The position numbers were made by a program, and so were the translations under genes. Source: Stenotrophomonas lacuserhaii (GTDB lineage Bacteria > Pseudomonadota > Gammaproteobacteria > Xanthomonadales > Xanthomonadaceae). Taken from it: a stretch of 64,000 nucleotides of DNA. The stretch lies in assembly GCF_014836545.1 (NCBI RefSeq), contig NZ_JACSQS010000012.1:55472-119471 (forward strand), written 5' to 3'. Of this stretch, positions 1 through 8,737 are shown in pieces. The notes under the pieces are model-generated. The model was not told where the DNA came from and did no database searches. It saw nothing but the letters and a program-made list of their open reading frames with translations. The number at the start of each line of letters is the position of its first letter. The first letter of the stretch is position 1.

Positions 1-399
1 CGCCATCAGCAGGGTGTCGCGGCGCTCGTCCAGCAAGGCTTCGTCGGTGACGGTGCCGGGGGTGACGATGCGCACCACCTTGCGTTCCACCAGGCCCTTG
101 GCCAGGGCGGGGTCGCCGATCTGTTCGCAGATTGCCACCGATTCGCCCAAGGCCACCAGCCGGGCCAGGTAGCCTTCATAGGCATGCACCGGCACGCCGG
201 CCATCGGGATCGGGGCGCCCCCCGAGCTGCCACGCTGGGTCAGGGTGATGTCCAGCAGCCGCGCGGCCTTGCGTGCGTCGTCGTAGAACAGCTCGTAGAA
301 ATCGCCCATGCGGAAGAACAGCAGCAGGTCCGGGAACTCGGACTTGGCGGCGAAGAACTGCTTCATGAGCGGGGTGTGTTCGGGCTGTTTCTGGGTCAC
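1..399 (-). CDS. mutS: DNA mismatch repair protein MutS, N-terminal part (cut by window edge)
   Basis: MutS recognises mismatches and small loops in DNA and starts methyl-directed repair with MutL. Only the first 133 codons are present, covering the mismatch-recognition domain I. The family hallmarks [15 protein letters not shown] and DITLTQRG are visible, and the Phe-x-Glu type contact region lies in this domain. I place the start at the GTG at 397-399 because the residues before THE conserved TPLMKQFF match the spacing of E. coli MutS. The ATG at 408-410 runs into a stop after four codons, and the next in-frame ATG would remove part of the family N-terminus. A TACAAT hexamer on the minus strand at 451-456 could be the -10 element. 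Confidence 0.95.
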   Translation of the reverse strand, partial: MTQKQPEHTPLMKQFFAAKSEFPDLLLFFRMGDFYELFYDDARKAARLLDITLTQRGSSGGAPIPMAGVPVHAYEGYLARLVALGESVAICEQIGDPALAKGLVERKVVRIVTPGTVTDEALLDERRDTLLMA

Positions 400-632
400 G
401 CGGGGTCCATCTTGAGGCGGGTGCGGGCACGGGGCGGCCGCGGATGGACCATTGTAGGGGAGGCGGCCAACGTCCGGGATGCCGCTACCCGTGTGGTGGC
501 GTAGCAGGGATGGCCTGTGCACGCGTGTTCTTCGGCTCGCCCGGCAAAGCGCGGCACTAGCATGCCCGGACAGGCGCCGCAGGCGCTCTGGAACCGAGTG
601 GTCACCTACAGGCATCGCCGGGCAAGCGGTCG

Positions 633-1595
633 TCAGCCCTCCGCCACCGGCCCGGCCAGCATCGCCGCCCGACGCGCGCGATAGACCTCCGGCGTCTGCG
701 GTTTGATGAACAACGCCGTCAGCTCGGGATACTCGCGCTTCACCACCTGCTCGATGCGGGTGATGCATTCCTCGATCTGCGGCGTGGTGCGGTCGTCTTC
801 GAACTCCGCACTGAGCATCGCAACCACCTGGTTGGGTCCCATCTGCATGGTGCTCAGGCCGTTGGCACGGCGCACGTCCGGATCGGCGCTGGCTACTGCC
901 AGGATGCGTTCGGCCACGTGCGGGTGTGCGGCCTCGCCAACGAGAAGGCCCTTGGTTTCGCGGGCCAGCAGGAAGGCGGTGGCAGCCAGCACGGCGGCAA
1001 TGCACAGCGACGCCACGCCATCCAGCACCGGCATGTCCAGCAACTGTGCAGCGAGCAGGCCGACCATCGCAAAGCCCAGCCCGAGCAGCGCCGCGCTGTC
1101 TTCCAGCAGCACGGTGAAAGTGGTGGGGTCCTTGCTGCGTCGGAACGCTTCGAAGTAGCCCATGTGGCCCTTGGTAGCGCGGAATTCGCGCAGCGCGATC
1201 CACCACGAAGTGCCTTCGAACACCATCGAAACACCGAGCACGATGTAACTCACCAGGTGGTTGGTGGCCGGCTCCGGGTGCAGGATGTGCTGCACACCCT
1301 GGTAGCCGGACACGATGGCACCGGCGGCGAACACCAGCAGGGCGACGATGAAGCTCCAGAAGTACAGCTCGCGGCCATGGCCGAACGGATGCGTTGCATC
1401 GGGTTTGCGTTCGGCGCGGTGCAGGCCGTACAGCAACAACAGCTCGTTGATGGTGTCGACCAGCGAATGCACGCCTTCGCTGACCATGGCCGAGCTGCCG
1501 GACAGGCCGGCGGCGATGAACTTGGCGATGGCGATGGCGAGGTTGCCGGCGAGTGCGGCGTAGACGACGAGACGGGAACCGGACGGCTTGGCCAT
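633..1595 (-). CDS. Cation diffusion facilitator (CDF) family transporter, SLC30A9-like branch
   Basis: This 320-residue inner-membrane protein should export a divalent metal such as zinc, cobalt or iron in exchange for protons. About six hydrophobic segments are followed by a soluble C-terminal domain from roughly residue 215. The metal-site motif in helix 2 reads [10 protein letters not shown], with H43 and D47, and is followed by a conserved [12 protein letters not shown]. In helix 5 the usual HxxxD is replaced by [10 protein letters not shown], a pattern I associate with the SLC30A9-like branch. The gene stands alone, with mutS 233 bp away in the same direction. The substrate cannot be read from the sequence. 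Confidence 0.85.
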   Translation of the reverse strand: MAKPSGSRLVVYAALAGNLAIAIAKFIAAGLSGSSAMVSEGVHSLVDTINELLLLYGLHRAERKPDATHPFGHGRELYFWSFIVALLVFAAGAIVSGYQGVQHILHPEPATNHLVSYIVLGVSMVFEGTSWWIALREFRATKGHMGYFEAFRRSKDPTTFTVLLEDSAALLGLGFAMVGLLAAQLLDMPVLDGVASLCIAAVLAATAFLLARETKGLLVGEAAHPHVAERILAVASADPDVRRANGLSTMQMGPNQVVAMLSAEFEDDRTTPQIEECITRIEQVVKREYPELTALFIKPQTPEVYRARRAAMLAGPVAEG

Positions 1596-1726
1596 GGCAG
1601 GGCAGACGGGTAGGGGGCTGTATCATCGGCAAACGGCCGTGCCGGCTGCGTGCAGGGCGCGGCGGGCCGTCCCGCGGCAGGAGTGGCATGGCATCATCAC
1701 GGCCTTGTCCTGCCGTGTGATCGTCC

Positions 1727-2353
1727 ATGAGAGTCGCCCTGCTATGCCTTGCCTTGTTGTTTGCGCCGCTGCTGCCGGCGCAGGCCGCGCCGCCCCAGCC
1801 ACAGAACGGGGACCTGCTGTTCGTCACCGCCGCCACCACCGGCCTGAGCGGTGCGATCAATGATGCCACCGGCAAGCCAGGTACCCTGAGCTACGACCAC
1901 GTCGCACTGATCGCACGCCAATCCGGCGGCGCGGTCGTGCTGCATGCCGATGACAAGGGATCGCGTGAGCAGACGCTGGACAGCTTCCTTGATGATGCCC
2001 GTGGCAAGCACCGCCACGTGGTGCTGTACCGCCTGAAGGGCGAACAGCGTGCGGCCATCCCGGCGGCCATCGCCAAGGCGCGCACCCTGTTGGGCAAGCC
2101 CTACAACGACACCTACGTGCAGGATGAGGACAGCTACTACTGCTCGGATTTCATCGAACGTGCGTTCCGTGCACAGCAGGTATTCGCCACCCAGCCGATG
2201 AACTTCAAGAACCTGCAGACGGGAGAAGTCTCGCCGTACTGGGTGGAGTTCTACCGCAGCCGCGGCATGGACGTGCCACAGGGGGCGCCGGGCACCAACC
2301 CGAACGACATGTCCGCTGCGCCGGTGCTTGAGCGCATCGGGGAGCTGGAATGA
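1727..2353 (+). CDS. Secreted YiiX-like permuted papain-fold amidase/peptidase
   Basis: The 208-residue protein starts with a clear signal peptide ending near AQA at residue 20, so it should be periplasmic. The rest matches the YiiX/YebB-like (permuted NlpC/P60, C92-type) fold: an early His in YDHVALI (H58) and a later Cys in [11 protein letters not shown] (C139) form the likely catalytic pair in the permuted order. Members act on amide bonds or lipids of the envelope, but this substrate is unknown. Its stop overlaps the start of the downstream esterase by four bases (ATGA), so the two are translationally coupled. No strong Shine-Dalgarno sequence precedes the ATG. Confidence 0.75.
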   Translation: MRVALLCLALLFAPLLPAQAAPPQPQNGDLLFVTAATTGLSGAINDATGKPGTLSYDHVALIARQSGGAVVLHADDKGSREQTLDSFLDDARGKHRHVVLYRLKGEQRAAIPAAIAKARTLLGKPYNDTYVQDEDSYYCSDFIERAFRAQQVFATQPMNFKNLQTGEVSPYWVEFYRSRGMDVPQGAPGTNPNDMSAAPVLERIGELE

Positions 2354-3252
2354 TGCGCCTTCTGGTATCGACTTTGTTCGCCGTGCTGCTGGTGGGCGGT
2401 GCAAGCGCGGGTGAGCGCGCCCCTGCACAGCGCGGACACGGCCAACCGTACGAAATCATCGGAAGCCAGGTATGGGACGTGCCGGATCCCGCCTCCGGAC
2501 GCGATTACCAGGTGTTCGTGCAGCTGCCTGCTTCGTATGAGAAGGAGCCTGCGCGCCGCTACCCGGTGCTGTATGTCACCGATGCCGACTATGCCTTCCC
2601 GGTACTACGCCAGGTCGGCCGCCGGCTGGGCAGTTCGGTGCAGGAGTTCATCCTGGTCGGGGTGTCCTACGCCGTGGGCGAGGAGGGCATGCCGAGCCGC
2701 CGCCGCGACTACACGCCGACCGTCAACGGCGCAGAGGGTGCGCCGGCCGAGGCGGTGCATGGCGGCGGGGCGGCTCACGCCGCTTACCTGCGCGACCAGG
2801 TGCTGCCGTTCGTGGCCAGTCGCTTTCGCACCGATGAGACGCAGCGCCTGTTCCTGGGCCATTCCTATGGTGCACTGCTGGGCACGCAGATCCTGCTGAG
2901 CGAGCCGTCGCTGTTTGCCGGGTATGTGCTGGGCAGCCCGTCGTACTGGTTCGACCAGCACGTGATGGAGCGCATGGAGCAGGCGTCTGCGGCAACCCTG
3001 AAGGACATGCCGGCGAAGGTGTATTTCTACATCGGCGAGTACGAGGCGAAGCGGGTCGGCGATCCGCGTTACCTGCAGGACGATGACATGGTGGAGGATG
3101 CGCGCCGCATGGAGCGCACGCTGCGCAGCCGTGGCTATCCCTCGCTGGTGATGCGGCTGGATGTGTTGAACGACGAGGACCACCTGAGCATCGCACCACG
3201 TGGTTTCACGCTGGGCCTGCGCTATCTGCTGCCGGGCAAGTCCGCACCGTAG
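2350..3252 (+). CDS. Secreted alpha/beta-hydrolase, esterase D / IroE-Fes-like
   Basis: This 300-residue protein has a signal peptide (about residues 1-20, VGGASAG) and an alpha/beta-hydrolase core. The nucleophile elbow is GHSYG with S172, and the C-terminal DHLSIAPRG carries the probable catalytic His. The YVTDADYAF and GVSYAVGEEGMPSRRRDYTP blocks are typical of the putative esterase family that includes siderophore esterases such as IroE and Fes. It overlaps the preceding papain-fold gene and probably works on the same envelope or extracellular material. The TAG stop lies inside the GTAG head of a SMAG repeat. Siderophore hydrolysis is possible, but no siderophore synthesis gene is nearby. 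Confidence 0.78.
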   Translation: MMRLLVSTLFAVLLVGGASAGERAPAQRGHGQPYEIIGSQVWDVPDPASGRDYQVFVQLPASYEKEPARRYPVLYVTDADYAFPVLRQVGRRLGSSVQEFILVGVSYAVGEEGMPSRRRDYTPTVNGAEGAPAEAVHGGGAAHAAYLRDQVLPFVASRFRTDETQRLFLGHSYGALLGTQILLSEPSLFAGYVLGSPSYWFDQHVMERMEQASAATLKDMPAKVYFYIGEYEAKRVGDPRYLQDDDMVEDARRMERTLRSRGYPSLVMRLDVLNDEDHLSIAPRGFTLGLRYLLPGKSAP

Positions 3253-3308
3253 TGGCGACCTTGGTCGCCACCTGAAGCATCCCCGTAGTGGCGACCTCGG
3301 TCGCCACC
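3249..3308 (+). repeat. Tandem pair of SMAG/GTAG REP elements
   Basis: Two near-identical 24-base units start at 3249 and 3285, a period of 36 bases. Each begins GTAGTGGCGACC and folds as a short hairpin (GGCGACC against GGTCGCC). The GTAG head and hairpin match the SMAG family described for Stenotrophomonas maltophilia. The first copy contributes the TAG stop of the esterase gene. A related stem with arms GGCTCTGCG and CGCAGAGCC follows at about 3328-3356. Confidence 0.8.
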
Positions 3309-3380
3309 TGAGGCATCCGCCGAGCATGGCTCTGCGTACCACGGCCAGCGCAGAGCCGCCGCGCAGGGCCCCATCACCCG

Positions 3381-3773
3381 TCACGCGGGCTGCAGGTGGA
3401 TCTGCGGGTGGCTGGCGAAGATGTCCAGCACGATGTCGAAGTAGGTCTGGCCGTGGCCTTGCTGCAGGGCGAGCAGCTGTGCCTGCAGGGACGCGCTGTT
3501 GAAACGCCCTGGCTGGTCAAGCTTGTGCTGAAGCCAGGCTGTGGTGGCTGCCACGCCGAGCGCGGCGCGGCTGGTTTCCATGTCTTGCCAGACCACCGTC
3601 ACTGCCTTGTGGCCTTGCAGTGCGCCATAGCCGCCATAAAGCAGGTCATCCAGTGCGTCCAGGCTGTTGCCGAGCGCCCAGTCCTCGTCTGCCATGAACA
3701 CGCGGTTGAGCTCGCCGTAGAGCGAGGGAATATCGAGAATAACGCTGCCGTGGAGCGTGAATTCGATGCTCAT
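3381..3773 (-). CDS. Barstar-family protein (ribonuclease inhibitor fold), orphan
   Basis: The 130-residue protein matches the barstar family, whose founder binds and blocks the secreted RNase barnase. The diagnostic block WALGNSLDALDDLLYGG (about residues 32-48) corresponds to the barstar helix that enters the nuclease active site, and the acidic residues needed for that contact are present. There is no signal peptide, so it is cytoplasmic. I start it at the ATG at 3771-3773, giving MSIEFTLHGS. No barnase-like or other toxin gene adjoins it. It lies 54 bp from, and divergent to, a hybrid histidine kinase. It could protect against an imported or distantly encoded RNase, or have a different partner. 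Confidence 0.72.
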   Translation of the reverse strand: MSIEFTLHGSVILDIPSLYGELNRVFMADEDWALGNSLDALDDLLYGGYGALQGHKAVTVVWQDMETSRAALGVAATTAWLQHKLDQPGRFNSASLQAQLLALQQGHGQTYFDIVLDIFASHPQIHLQPA

Positions 3774-3796
3774 GCAACGCCCCGCGAGGGAGCGCG

Positions 3797-3826
3797 TTGA
3801 CACTGTTGCCGCCACTTCTGCATTAG
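3797..3826 (+). promoter_or_regulatory. Candidate sigma-70 promoter for the hybrid kinase
   Basis: A perfect TTGACA at 3797-3802 is followed after 18 bases by CATTAG at 3821-3826. Transcription would then start near 3833, downstream of the first TTG start candidate. This favours the second TTG at 3861 for the kinase. Confidence 0.35.
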
Positions 3827-3827
3827 A

Positions 3828-6779
3828 TTGCCCGCTTTCCTGGTCCTGGCGTGCGCAGTCTTGTCGACTTCCCCCTACCTGGGCAAGGCCCAACGCGGAT
3901 TCCCCTTCACTGTCGGGGATGCAGCCGATCGCGTGCGCGGGCATGACTGGCAGGCTACTTCGCTTGGCCATCCGGATGGCTGGCCACTCGCACTGCGGCA
4001 TGCCACCAGCCTGATGCTGGCCAGTCCGGAAAGCATGTACCTGGTGTGGGGCGATGAGTTGGTGTTCCTGTTCAACGATGCCTACAGCCCGATCCTCGGC
4101 CCGCGGCTGGAACAGGCGATGGGCGCGCCGCTGCGTACGCTGTGGGCCGATGCGTGGGACGCAGTGAGGGGACCCATTGAACAGGCCCTGGCAGGAAAAT
4201 CATCGCGCTTTGACAACATGCCGGTGCAGATGAACCGCCATGGAGCGGTGGAAGACACCTGGTGGACGTTCTCGTTCTCGCCGATCCTGCTTGAGGACGG
4301 CCGTATAGGTGGGGTGTTCTGCGTGACCCGCGAAGTCACCCAGGCCATCGTGGCGCAGCAGCGGCTGGCCCATGAGAACGAGCGGCTGATCGCCCTGTTC
4401 GAGAAATCACCGATGTTCATGGCCTTCCTGAGTGGGCCGGAGCACCGGGTGGAGCTGGCCAATCCGCGATACGCTGAGATGGTGGGGAATCGGCCGGTGA
4501 TCGGCCAGCGGCTGGCCGACGCGATCCCGGAAGTGATCGACCAGGGCTACCTGCCGCTGCTGGACCAGGTGTACCGCAGCGGGGAGACATACATCGGTAC
4601 GGAGGTGACCTATGACCCGCTCGCTGCCGATGGCAGCACGGCCGAGCCGCGCAAGCTGGACATCGTCTTCCAGCCGGTCAAGGACGAGGCGGGCCAGTCG
4701 ATCGGCGTGTTCGTGCAGGGCCTGGATGTCACCTCGCAGGTGGCGTTGCAGCGCAGGCTCAGGCGCAGCGAGGCGCGGCACCGGCAGATCATGGACAGTG
4801 CGATGGACTACGCCATCTTCGCCATGGACCTGGAAGGGCGCATTACGCTGTGGAACGAAGGTGCACGGCATACGCTTGGCTGGACCGAAGCGGAGATGCT
4901 GGGGCAGACCCCCGAGCGTTTCTACCTGGAGAAGGATCGCCGGGCAGGCCGGTTCCAGCACGGGATGAAGGTGGCGCTGGCCGAAGGCGGGCTGTCCGGC
5001 GAGCGCCCCTTGCTGCGCAAGACCGGCGAAACCTTCTGGGCGCAGGGCGCACTGACTCTGCTGCGCGACGAGGAGGGCACCGCGATCGGCTTCGTCATCG
5101 TGCTGCGCGACCGCACCCTGGAGCGGGCTGCGATCGATGCCCTTGCCGCCAGCGAGCGGCGGCTTGGCGCGCTGGTCGCTGCCTCATCGCAGGTACTGTA
5201 TGCGCTGTCGGCGGACTGGCGCGAGCGCCGACAGATCCTGCGCCAGGGCGATACCGCGCAATTGTTGCCGCCGGACTGGAACTGGCGGGAAGCCTTCGTA
5301 CATCCTGATGACCGCGCCATGGTGGATGCCGCCCTTGCCGAGGCGGACCTGCAGAAGAAGCCGTTCGAGATCCAGCACCGCACGCCGCTGCGCAACGGCA
5401 GCCATCGCTGGGTGTTGATGCGCGTGGTCCCCATGTTGGACGCGGACGGGTCGGTCAGCGAATGGTTCGGCACGGCCACGGACATCACCGGGAAACGTGA
5501 GGCCGAAGAGCGGCTGCAGCAGCTGACGGTCACCCTGGAAGAGCGCGTGCGCGAACGTAGTGCCGAGTTGTTGATGACCGAAGAAAAGCTGCGCCAGAGC
5601 CAGAAAATGGAAGCGGTCGGCCAGCTCACCGGCGGCATCGCGCATGATTTCAACAATCTGCTGACGTCGGTGTCGATGGGACTGGAACTGCTGGAAATGC
5701 GGGTCGCCCAGGGACGTATCGACGACCTGGGCCGCTACGTGGAAATGGCGCGTTCCGGTGCCGACCGCGCCGCGGCGCTGACCCAGAGACTGCTGGCGTT
5801 CTCGCGGCGGCAGACTCTCGCCCCCACCGGTGTGGTGGTGGAGCAGATGGTGCTCGGCATGATGGAGATCATCACGCGCTCGCTGGGGCCGTCGATCGCC
5901 ATCAGCACCGCTTTCGACGATGGCGGTGCCGCGGTGCAGGTCGATGGGCCCCAGCTGGAGAATGCGCTGTTGAACCTGTGCATCAATGCACGCGATGCCA
6001 TGCCTGATGGCGGAACACTGGACATCAGCAGCGACGCCGTTGAACTGGCCGGTACCGATGCAGCGGCGCTTGAACTTCCGCCTGGCCCCTATGTGCGCTT
6101 GTCGGTGCGCGACAGCGGCACGGGCATGGAAGCGGACGTCGTAGCGAAGGTGTTCGAGCCGTTCTTCACCACCAAGCCGATCGGCCAGGGCACCGGCCTC
6201 GGGCTTTCGATGATCTACGGATTCACGCGGCAGTCCGGTGGTCAGGTCCAAGTGGATTCCCGTCCCATGCAGGGCACCACGATGCATCTCTACCTGCCGC
6301 GGATGGCCGAAGGCATGCAGGCGCCGGCGGACCCAGCAGCGGCGGTGGCCGAGAACGAAGTGCGACGCGGGCCGATGCGCACCGTGCTGCTGGTGGAAGA
6401 CGAAACCGCGGTGCGCGTACTGGTCAGTGAGGTGCTGGTGTCGGCAGGCTATCGGGTGATCGAAGCCTCCGAGGGACCGCCTGCCCTGGACGTGTTGCGC
6501 TCGGTGGAGCCGATCGATCTTCTGCTGACCGACGTCGGGCTGACCGGACCCTTGAATGGCCGGCAGGTCGCCGACGCCGGCCGGCAATGCCGCCCCGGCT
6601 TGCCGGTCATGTTCATCACCGGCTACGCGGCCAGTGCGGCGGTCGGCGCCGGGCACATGGAGGCAGGGATGGAAGTACTGGCCAAGCCGTTTTCCGCGGC
6701 CGAGCTGGTGCGTCGCGCGGACGCACTGCTGTCCCGCAGTGAAGACGCGCCTCGGTCGGCACGGCCCACCGCTGGCTGA
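3828..6779 (+). CDS. Hybrid sensor histidine kinase with PAS domains and C-terminal receiver
   Basis: Up to 983 residues, with no convincing membrane segment. The order is an N-terminal sensory/PAS-like region (about 25-170), three further PAS/PAC modules (about 185-310, 325-440 and 445-575), a short coiled coil, a HisKA domain with IAHDFNNLL (phospho-acceptor H606), a HATPase domain (NLCINARDAMPDGG, DSGTGM, GTGLGLSMI) and a receiver with LLLTDVGLTG (D902). The protein should autophosphorylate and pass phosphate to its own receiver, then probably to a separate Hpt protein. The start is uncertain: the longest reading begins at TTG 3828, but TTG 3861 fits the upstream promoter better. Neither has a Shine-Dalgarno sequence. 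The signal is unknown. Confidence 0.85.
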   Translation: MPAFLVLACAVLSTSPYLGKAQRGFPFTVGDAADRVRGHDWQATSLGHPDGWPLALRHATSLMLASPESMYLVWGDELVFLFNDAYSPILGPRLEQAMGAPLRTLWADAWDAVRGPIEQALAGKSSRFDNMPVQMNRHGAVEDTWWTFSFSPILLEDGRIGGVFCVTREVTQAIVAQQRLAHENERLIALFEKSPMFMAFLSGPEHRVELANPRYAEMVGNRPVIGQRLADAIPEVIDQGYLPLLDQVYRSGETYIGTEVTYDPLAADGSTAEPRKLDIVFQPVKDEAGQSIGVFVQGLDVTSQVALQRRLRRSEARHRQIMDSAMDYAIFAMDLEGRITLWNEGARHTLGWTEAEMLGQTPERFYLEKDRRAGRFQHGMKVALAEGGLSGERPLLRKTGETFWAQGALTLLRDEEGTAIGFVIVLRDRTLERAAIDALAASERRLGALVAASSQVLYALSADWRERRQILRQGDTAQLLPPDWNWREAFVHPDDRAMVDAALAEADLQKKPFEIQHRTPLRNGSHRWVLMRVVPMLDADGSVSEWFGTATDITGKREAEERLQQLTVTLEERVRERSAELLMTEEKLRQSQKMEAVGQLTGGIAHDFNNLLTSVSMGLELLEMRVAQGRIDDLGRYVEMARSGADRAAALTQRLLAFSRRQTLAPTGVVVEQMVLGMMEIITRSLGPSIAISTAFDDGGAAVQVDGPQLENALLNLCINARDAMPDGGTLDISSDAVELAGTDAAALELPPGPYVRLSVRDSGTGMEADVVAKVFEPFFTTKPIGQGTGLGLSMIYGFTRQSGGQVQVDSRPMQGTTMHLYLPRMAEGMQAPADPAAAVAENEVRRGPMRTVLLVEDETAVRVLVSEVLVSAGYRVIEASEGPPALDVLRSVEPIDLLLTDVGLTGPLNGRQVADAGRQCRPGLPVMFITGYAASAAVGAGHMEAGMEVLAKPFSAAELVRRADALLSRSEDAPRSARPTAG

Positions 6780-6883
6780 ACAGGGCGACCCGCCTGCACA
6801 GTCCCTGCACGGGAATTCACCCGGGTTTGCCAACGTCCGGGGAAGACTGTCGGCATACACCCGGACCGTGAAGGAGTCCCCCG

Positions 6884-7246
6884 ATGAAGATGTCCATCCC
6901 CCTTTTGTGCGCTGGCGCCCTGATGGCCGCATCCTCGGCGGTGTCCGCGCAGACGTACGGCCCGCGCGATGAAGGCCGCCGCTTCGACGACGGCAGCCGC
7001 GTGGTTTGCCGCAACGTGGAAGTACAGCGCAACAGCAAGGATTCCAACCGCATCGCAGGTACCGCCACCGGCGCGGTGGTGGGTGGCCTGCTCGGCAACC
7101 AGATTGGTGGCGGCAACGGCAAGAAGCTGGCCACCGTCGCTGGCGCCGTGGCCGGCGGCGCAGCAGGCCGCAACATCCAGGGCCGTCACCAGCAGAAGAC
7201 CGGTGATCGCGTGGTCGAGCGTCGCTGCGAGCGCGAGTACAGGTAA
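6884..7246 (+). CDS. Glycine-zipper 2TM envelope protein (17 kDa surface antigen-like)
   Basis: The 120-residue protein has a signal peptide (cleavage after VSA, about residue 22) and a central glycine-zipper block, GTATGAVVGGLLGNQIGGG followed by GAVAGGAAGRNIQG. This is the glycine-zipper 2TM family found in small envelope proteins related to the rickettsial 17 kDa antigen. The zipper probably packs in or against the outer membrane. Two Cys residues (VVCRN and ERRCERE) flank the zipper and could form a disulfide. A good ribosome site, GAAGGAG, precedes the ATG. It is monocistronic, closed by a strong hairpin at 7286-7311. The precise function is unknown. Confidence 0.7.
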   Translation: MKMSIPLLCAGALMAASSAVSAQTYGPRDEGRRFDDGSRVVCRNVEVQRNSKDSNRIAGTATGAVVGGLLGNQIGGGNGKKLATVAGAVAGGAAGRNIQGRHQQKTGDRVVERRCEREYR

Positions 7247-7285
7247 GACCGCTGACAGGCGCACCGCGACTGTCATGGCAGCAAC

Positions 7286-7311
7286 AGGAGGGCGGCTTCG
7301 GCCGCCCTCCT
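7286..7311 (+). terminator. GC-rich hairpin with TTCG tetraloop between convergent genes
   Basis: Eleven perfect base pairs, AGGAGGGCGGC against GCCGCCCTCCT, close a stable TTCG loop. It lies between the glycine-zipper gene and the convergent threonine aldolase gene. The trailing T run is poor, so termination efficiency is uncertain. Confidence 0.6.
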
Positions 7312-7361
7312 GCGTTCTTGGCACGCCCGACGACGACGCGGGGCGTACCCGCCTGCCGGCA

Positions 7362-8417
7362 TCAGCTGCCCAGCACCTCAGCGAATTCATCCAACTGCTG
7401 CTGGCTGGTCGACCACGCCGTGACGAAGCGCACCGGCACCTCATCGGCGCCCAGTGGCATCGAAGTCGGCAGGCTGTCCGGATACCAGTCATAACACTCC
7501 GCACCCGCAGCCAGCAGGCGTTCGAGCAGGGGCTTGGGCATCACCACGAACACTTCGTTGGCCTGCACCGGCCAAGCCAGGCGGATGTCCGCATGCGCCT
7601 GCAGGGAGACGGCGAGCACCTGTGCGGCGTGGTTCGCCTGATGGGCGAGGTCCAGCCAATGGTCGTCCTGCAGCCAGGCGGTGAACTGGGCGCCGAACAG
7701 GCGTCCCTTGGATACGAGCTGGCCCGCGCGCTTGCGCCGGTAATCGAATCCTTCGGCAAGTTCCGGCTTGAAGAAAACCACCGCCTCTGCCGCCAATGCG
7801 CCGTCCTTTGACGCACCGAAGGACAGCACGTCGATGCCGGCGTGCACGGTCATTTCGGCAGGTGTGCAGCCCAGCGCCGCCACCGCGTTGGCCAAGCGCG
7901 CCCCATCCATGTGCACGTGCAGGCCATGCTCATGGGCGAGGTCGGACAGTGCCTTCAGTTCGGCGGGCGTGTACACCAGGCCGTTCTCGGTGGCCTGTGC
8001 CAGCGACACCGCCGCTGGCTTGACGCTGTGCGGCCGCGCATCGGGCAGCCGCTTGAGCGTATCGCGCAGCGCCGCCGGGGTGATCTTGCCGCTGTCGGTG
8101 GCGATCGGCAGCAGGCGCGCGCCACCGGTGAAGAACTCCGGTGCAGTGGATTCATCGCTGATCAGGTGCGCCTGTGCATGGCACAGGATGGCATTCCAGG
8201 GCTGCGCCACTGCAGACAGGGCAAGGCAGTTGGCGGCGGTACCGGTGGCCACGAAGAAGGCCTTGACGTCGTGCTCGAACACGCGCGCGATCGCCTGTTC
8301 GGCCTGGCGGGTCCACGCATCATTTCCATACGAGGCAGCGGTGCCCGAGGACGCTGCGATGAGTGCATCGAGGATGCGTGGCGAAACGCCGGACTGGTTG
8401 TCACTGCCGAAATTCAT
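7362..8417 (-). CDS. ltaE: Low-specificity L-threonine aldolase
   Basis: This PLP enzyme cleaves L-threonine or L-allo-threonine to glycine and acetaldehyde. The 351-residue protein has the family landmarks: MNFGSDNQSG at the start, ATGTAANCLAL, HVHMDGARLANA for the PLP-ring region, and LSFGASKDGA with the Schiff-base K204. I chose the ATG at 8415-8417 because AAAGG lies six bases upstream and because the family begins here; longer in-frame starts lack a ribosome site. It is divergent from a TonB-dependent receptor and shares a 320-bp control region with it. Confidence 0.9.
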   Translation of the reverse strand: MNFGSDNQSGVSPRILDALIAASSGTAASYGNDAWTRQAEQAIARVFEHDVKAFFVATGTAANCLALSAVAQPWNAILCHAQAHLISDESTAPEFFTGGARLLPIATDSGKITPAALRDTLKRLPDARPHSVKPAAVSLAQATENGLVYTPAELKALSDLAHEHGLHVHMDGARLANAVAALGCTPAEMTVHAGIDVLSFGASKDGALAAEAVVFFKPELAEGFDYRRKRAGQLVSKGRLFGAQFTAWLQDDHWLDLAHQANHAAQVLAVSLQAHADIRLAWPVQANEVFVVMPKPLLERLLAAGAECYDWYPDSLPTSMPLGADEVPVRFVTAWSTSQQQLDEFAEVLGS

Positions 8418-8737
8418 GGAAGGCCTTTCACTGGATGACATTGGCAAAGCGTACCGCGTGCGACCCGCCTGCGGCTTATGAATCTGATCCGTGCACTGCA
8501 TGTGCAGGGGCGTGTGCGGCGCGCAACGACTCGATCACCGGCAGCGAACGTAAATTTACGTTTTTGGTTGTTCTAATGCGCACGACCGATCTGTCGGGAT
8601 CGGCACACAACACGTCACTCCGTCCAGCGCAGCCTGCCTGGCGCGTGCTCCCCCAGGATCCCCCTGCGCACCCGTTGCTGCCGGCCAGGAAGGTGCACGC
8701 CCTCGTCTGGCTCCGCACTTCGAAAGGAACACCCTGC
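8418..8737. promoter_or_regulatory. 320-bp divergent control region with a 16-bp perfect palindrome
   Basis: This gene-free stretch separates ltaE (minus) from a TonB receptor gene (plus). Its clearest element is the perfect palindrome AACGTAAATTTACGTT at 8547-8562, in an AT-rich island within otherwise GC-rich DNA. It is followed by a further AT-rich tract and TCTAAT at 8571-8576. The remaining 160 bases before the receptor are GC-rich, with a good ribosome site GAAAGGAA just before its ATG. The palindrome is a strong operator candidate, but I cannot name the regulator. I see no small gene here. Confidence 0.55.

Noticed and set aside
408..410. ATG as start of mutS
   Set aside because: It meets a TGA after four codons; the GTG at 397-399 gives the family N-terminus.
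5184..6932. A 582-codon open frame antisense to the hybrid kinase
   Set aside because: The translation is Arg/His-rich and domain-free, and the sense strand carries clear kinase motifs.
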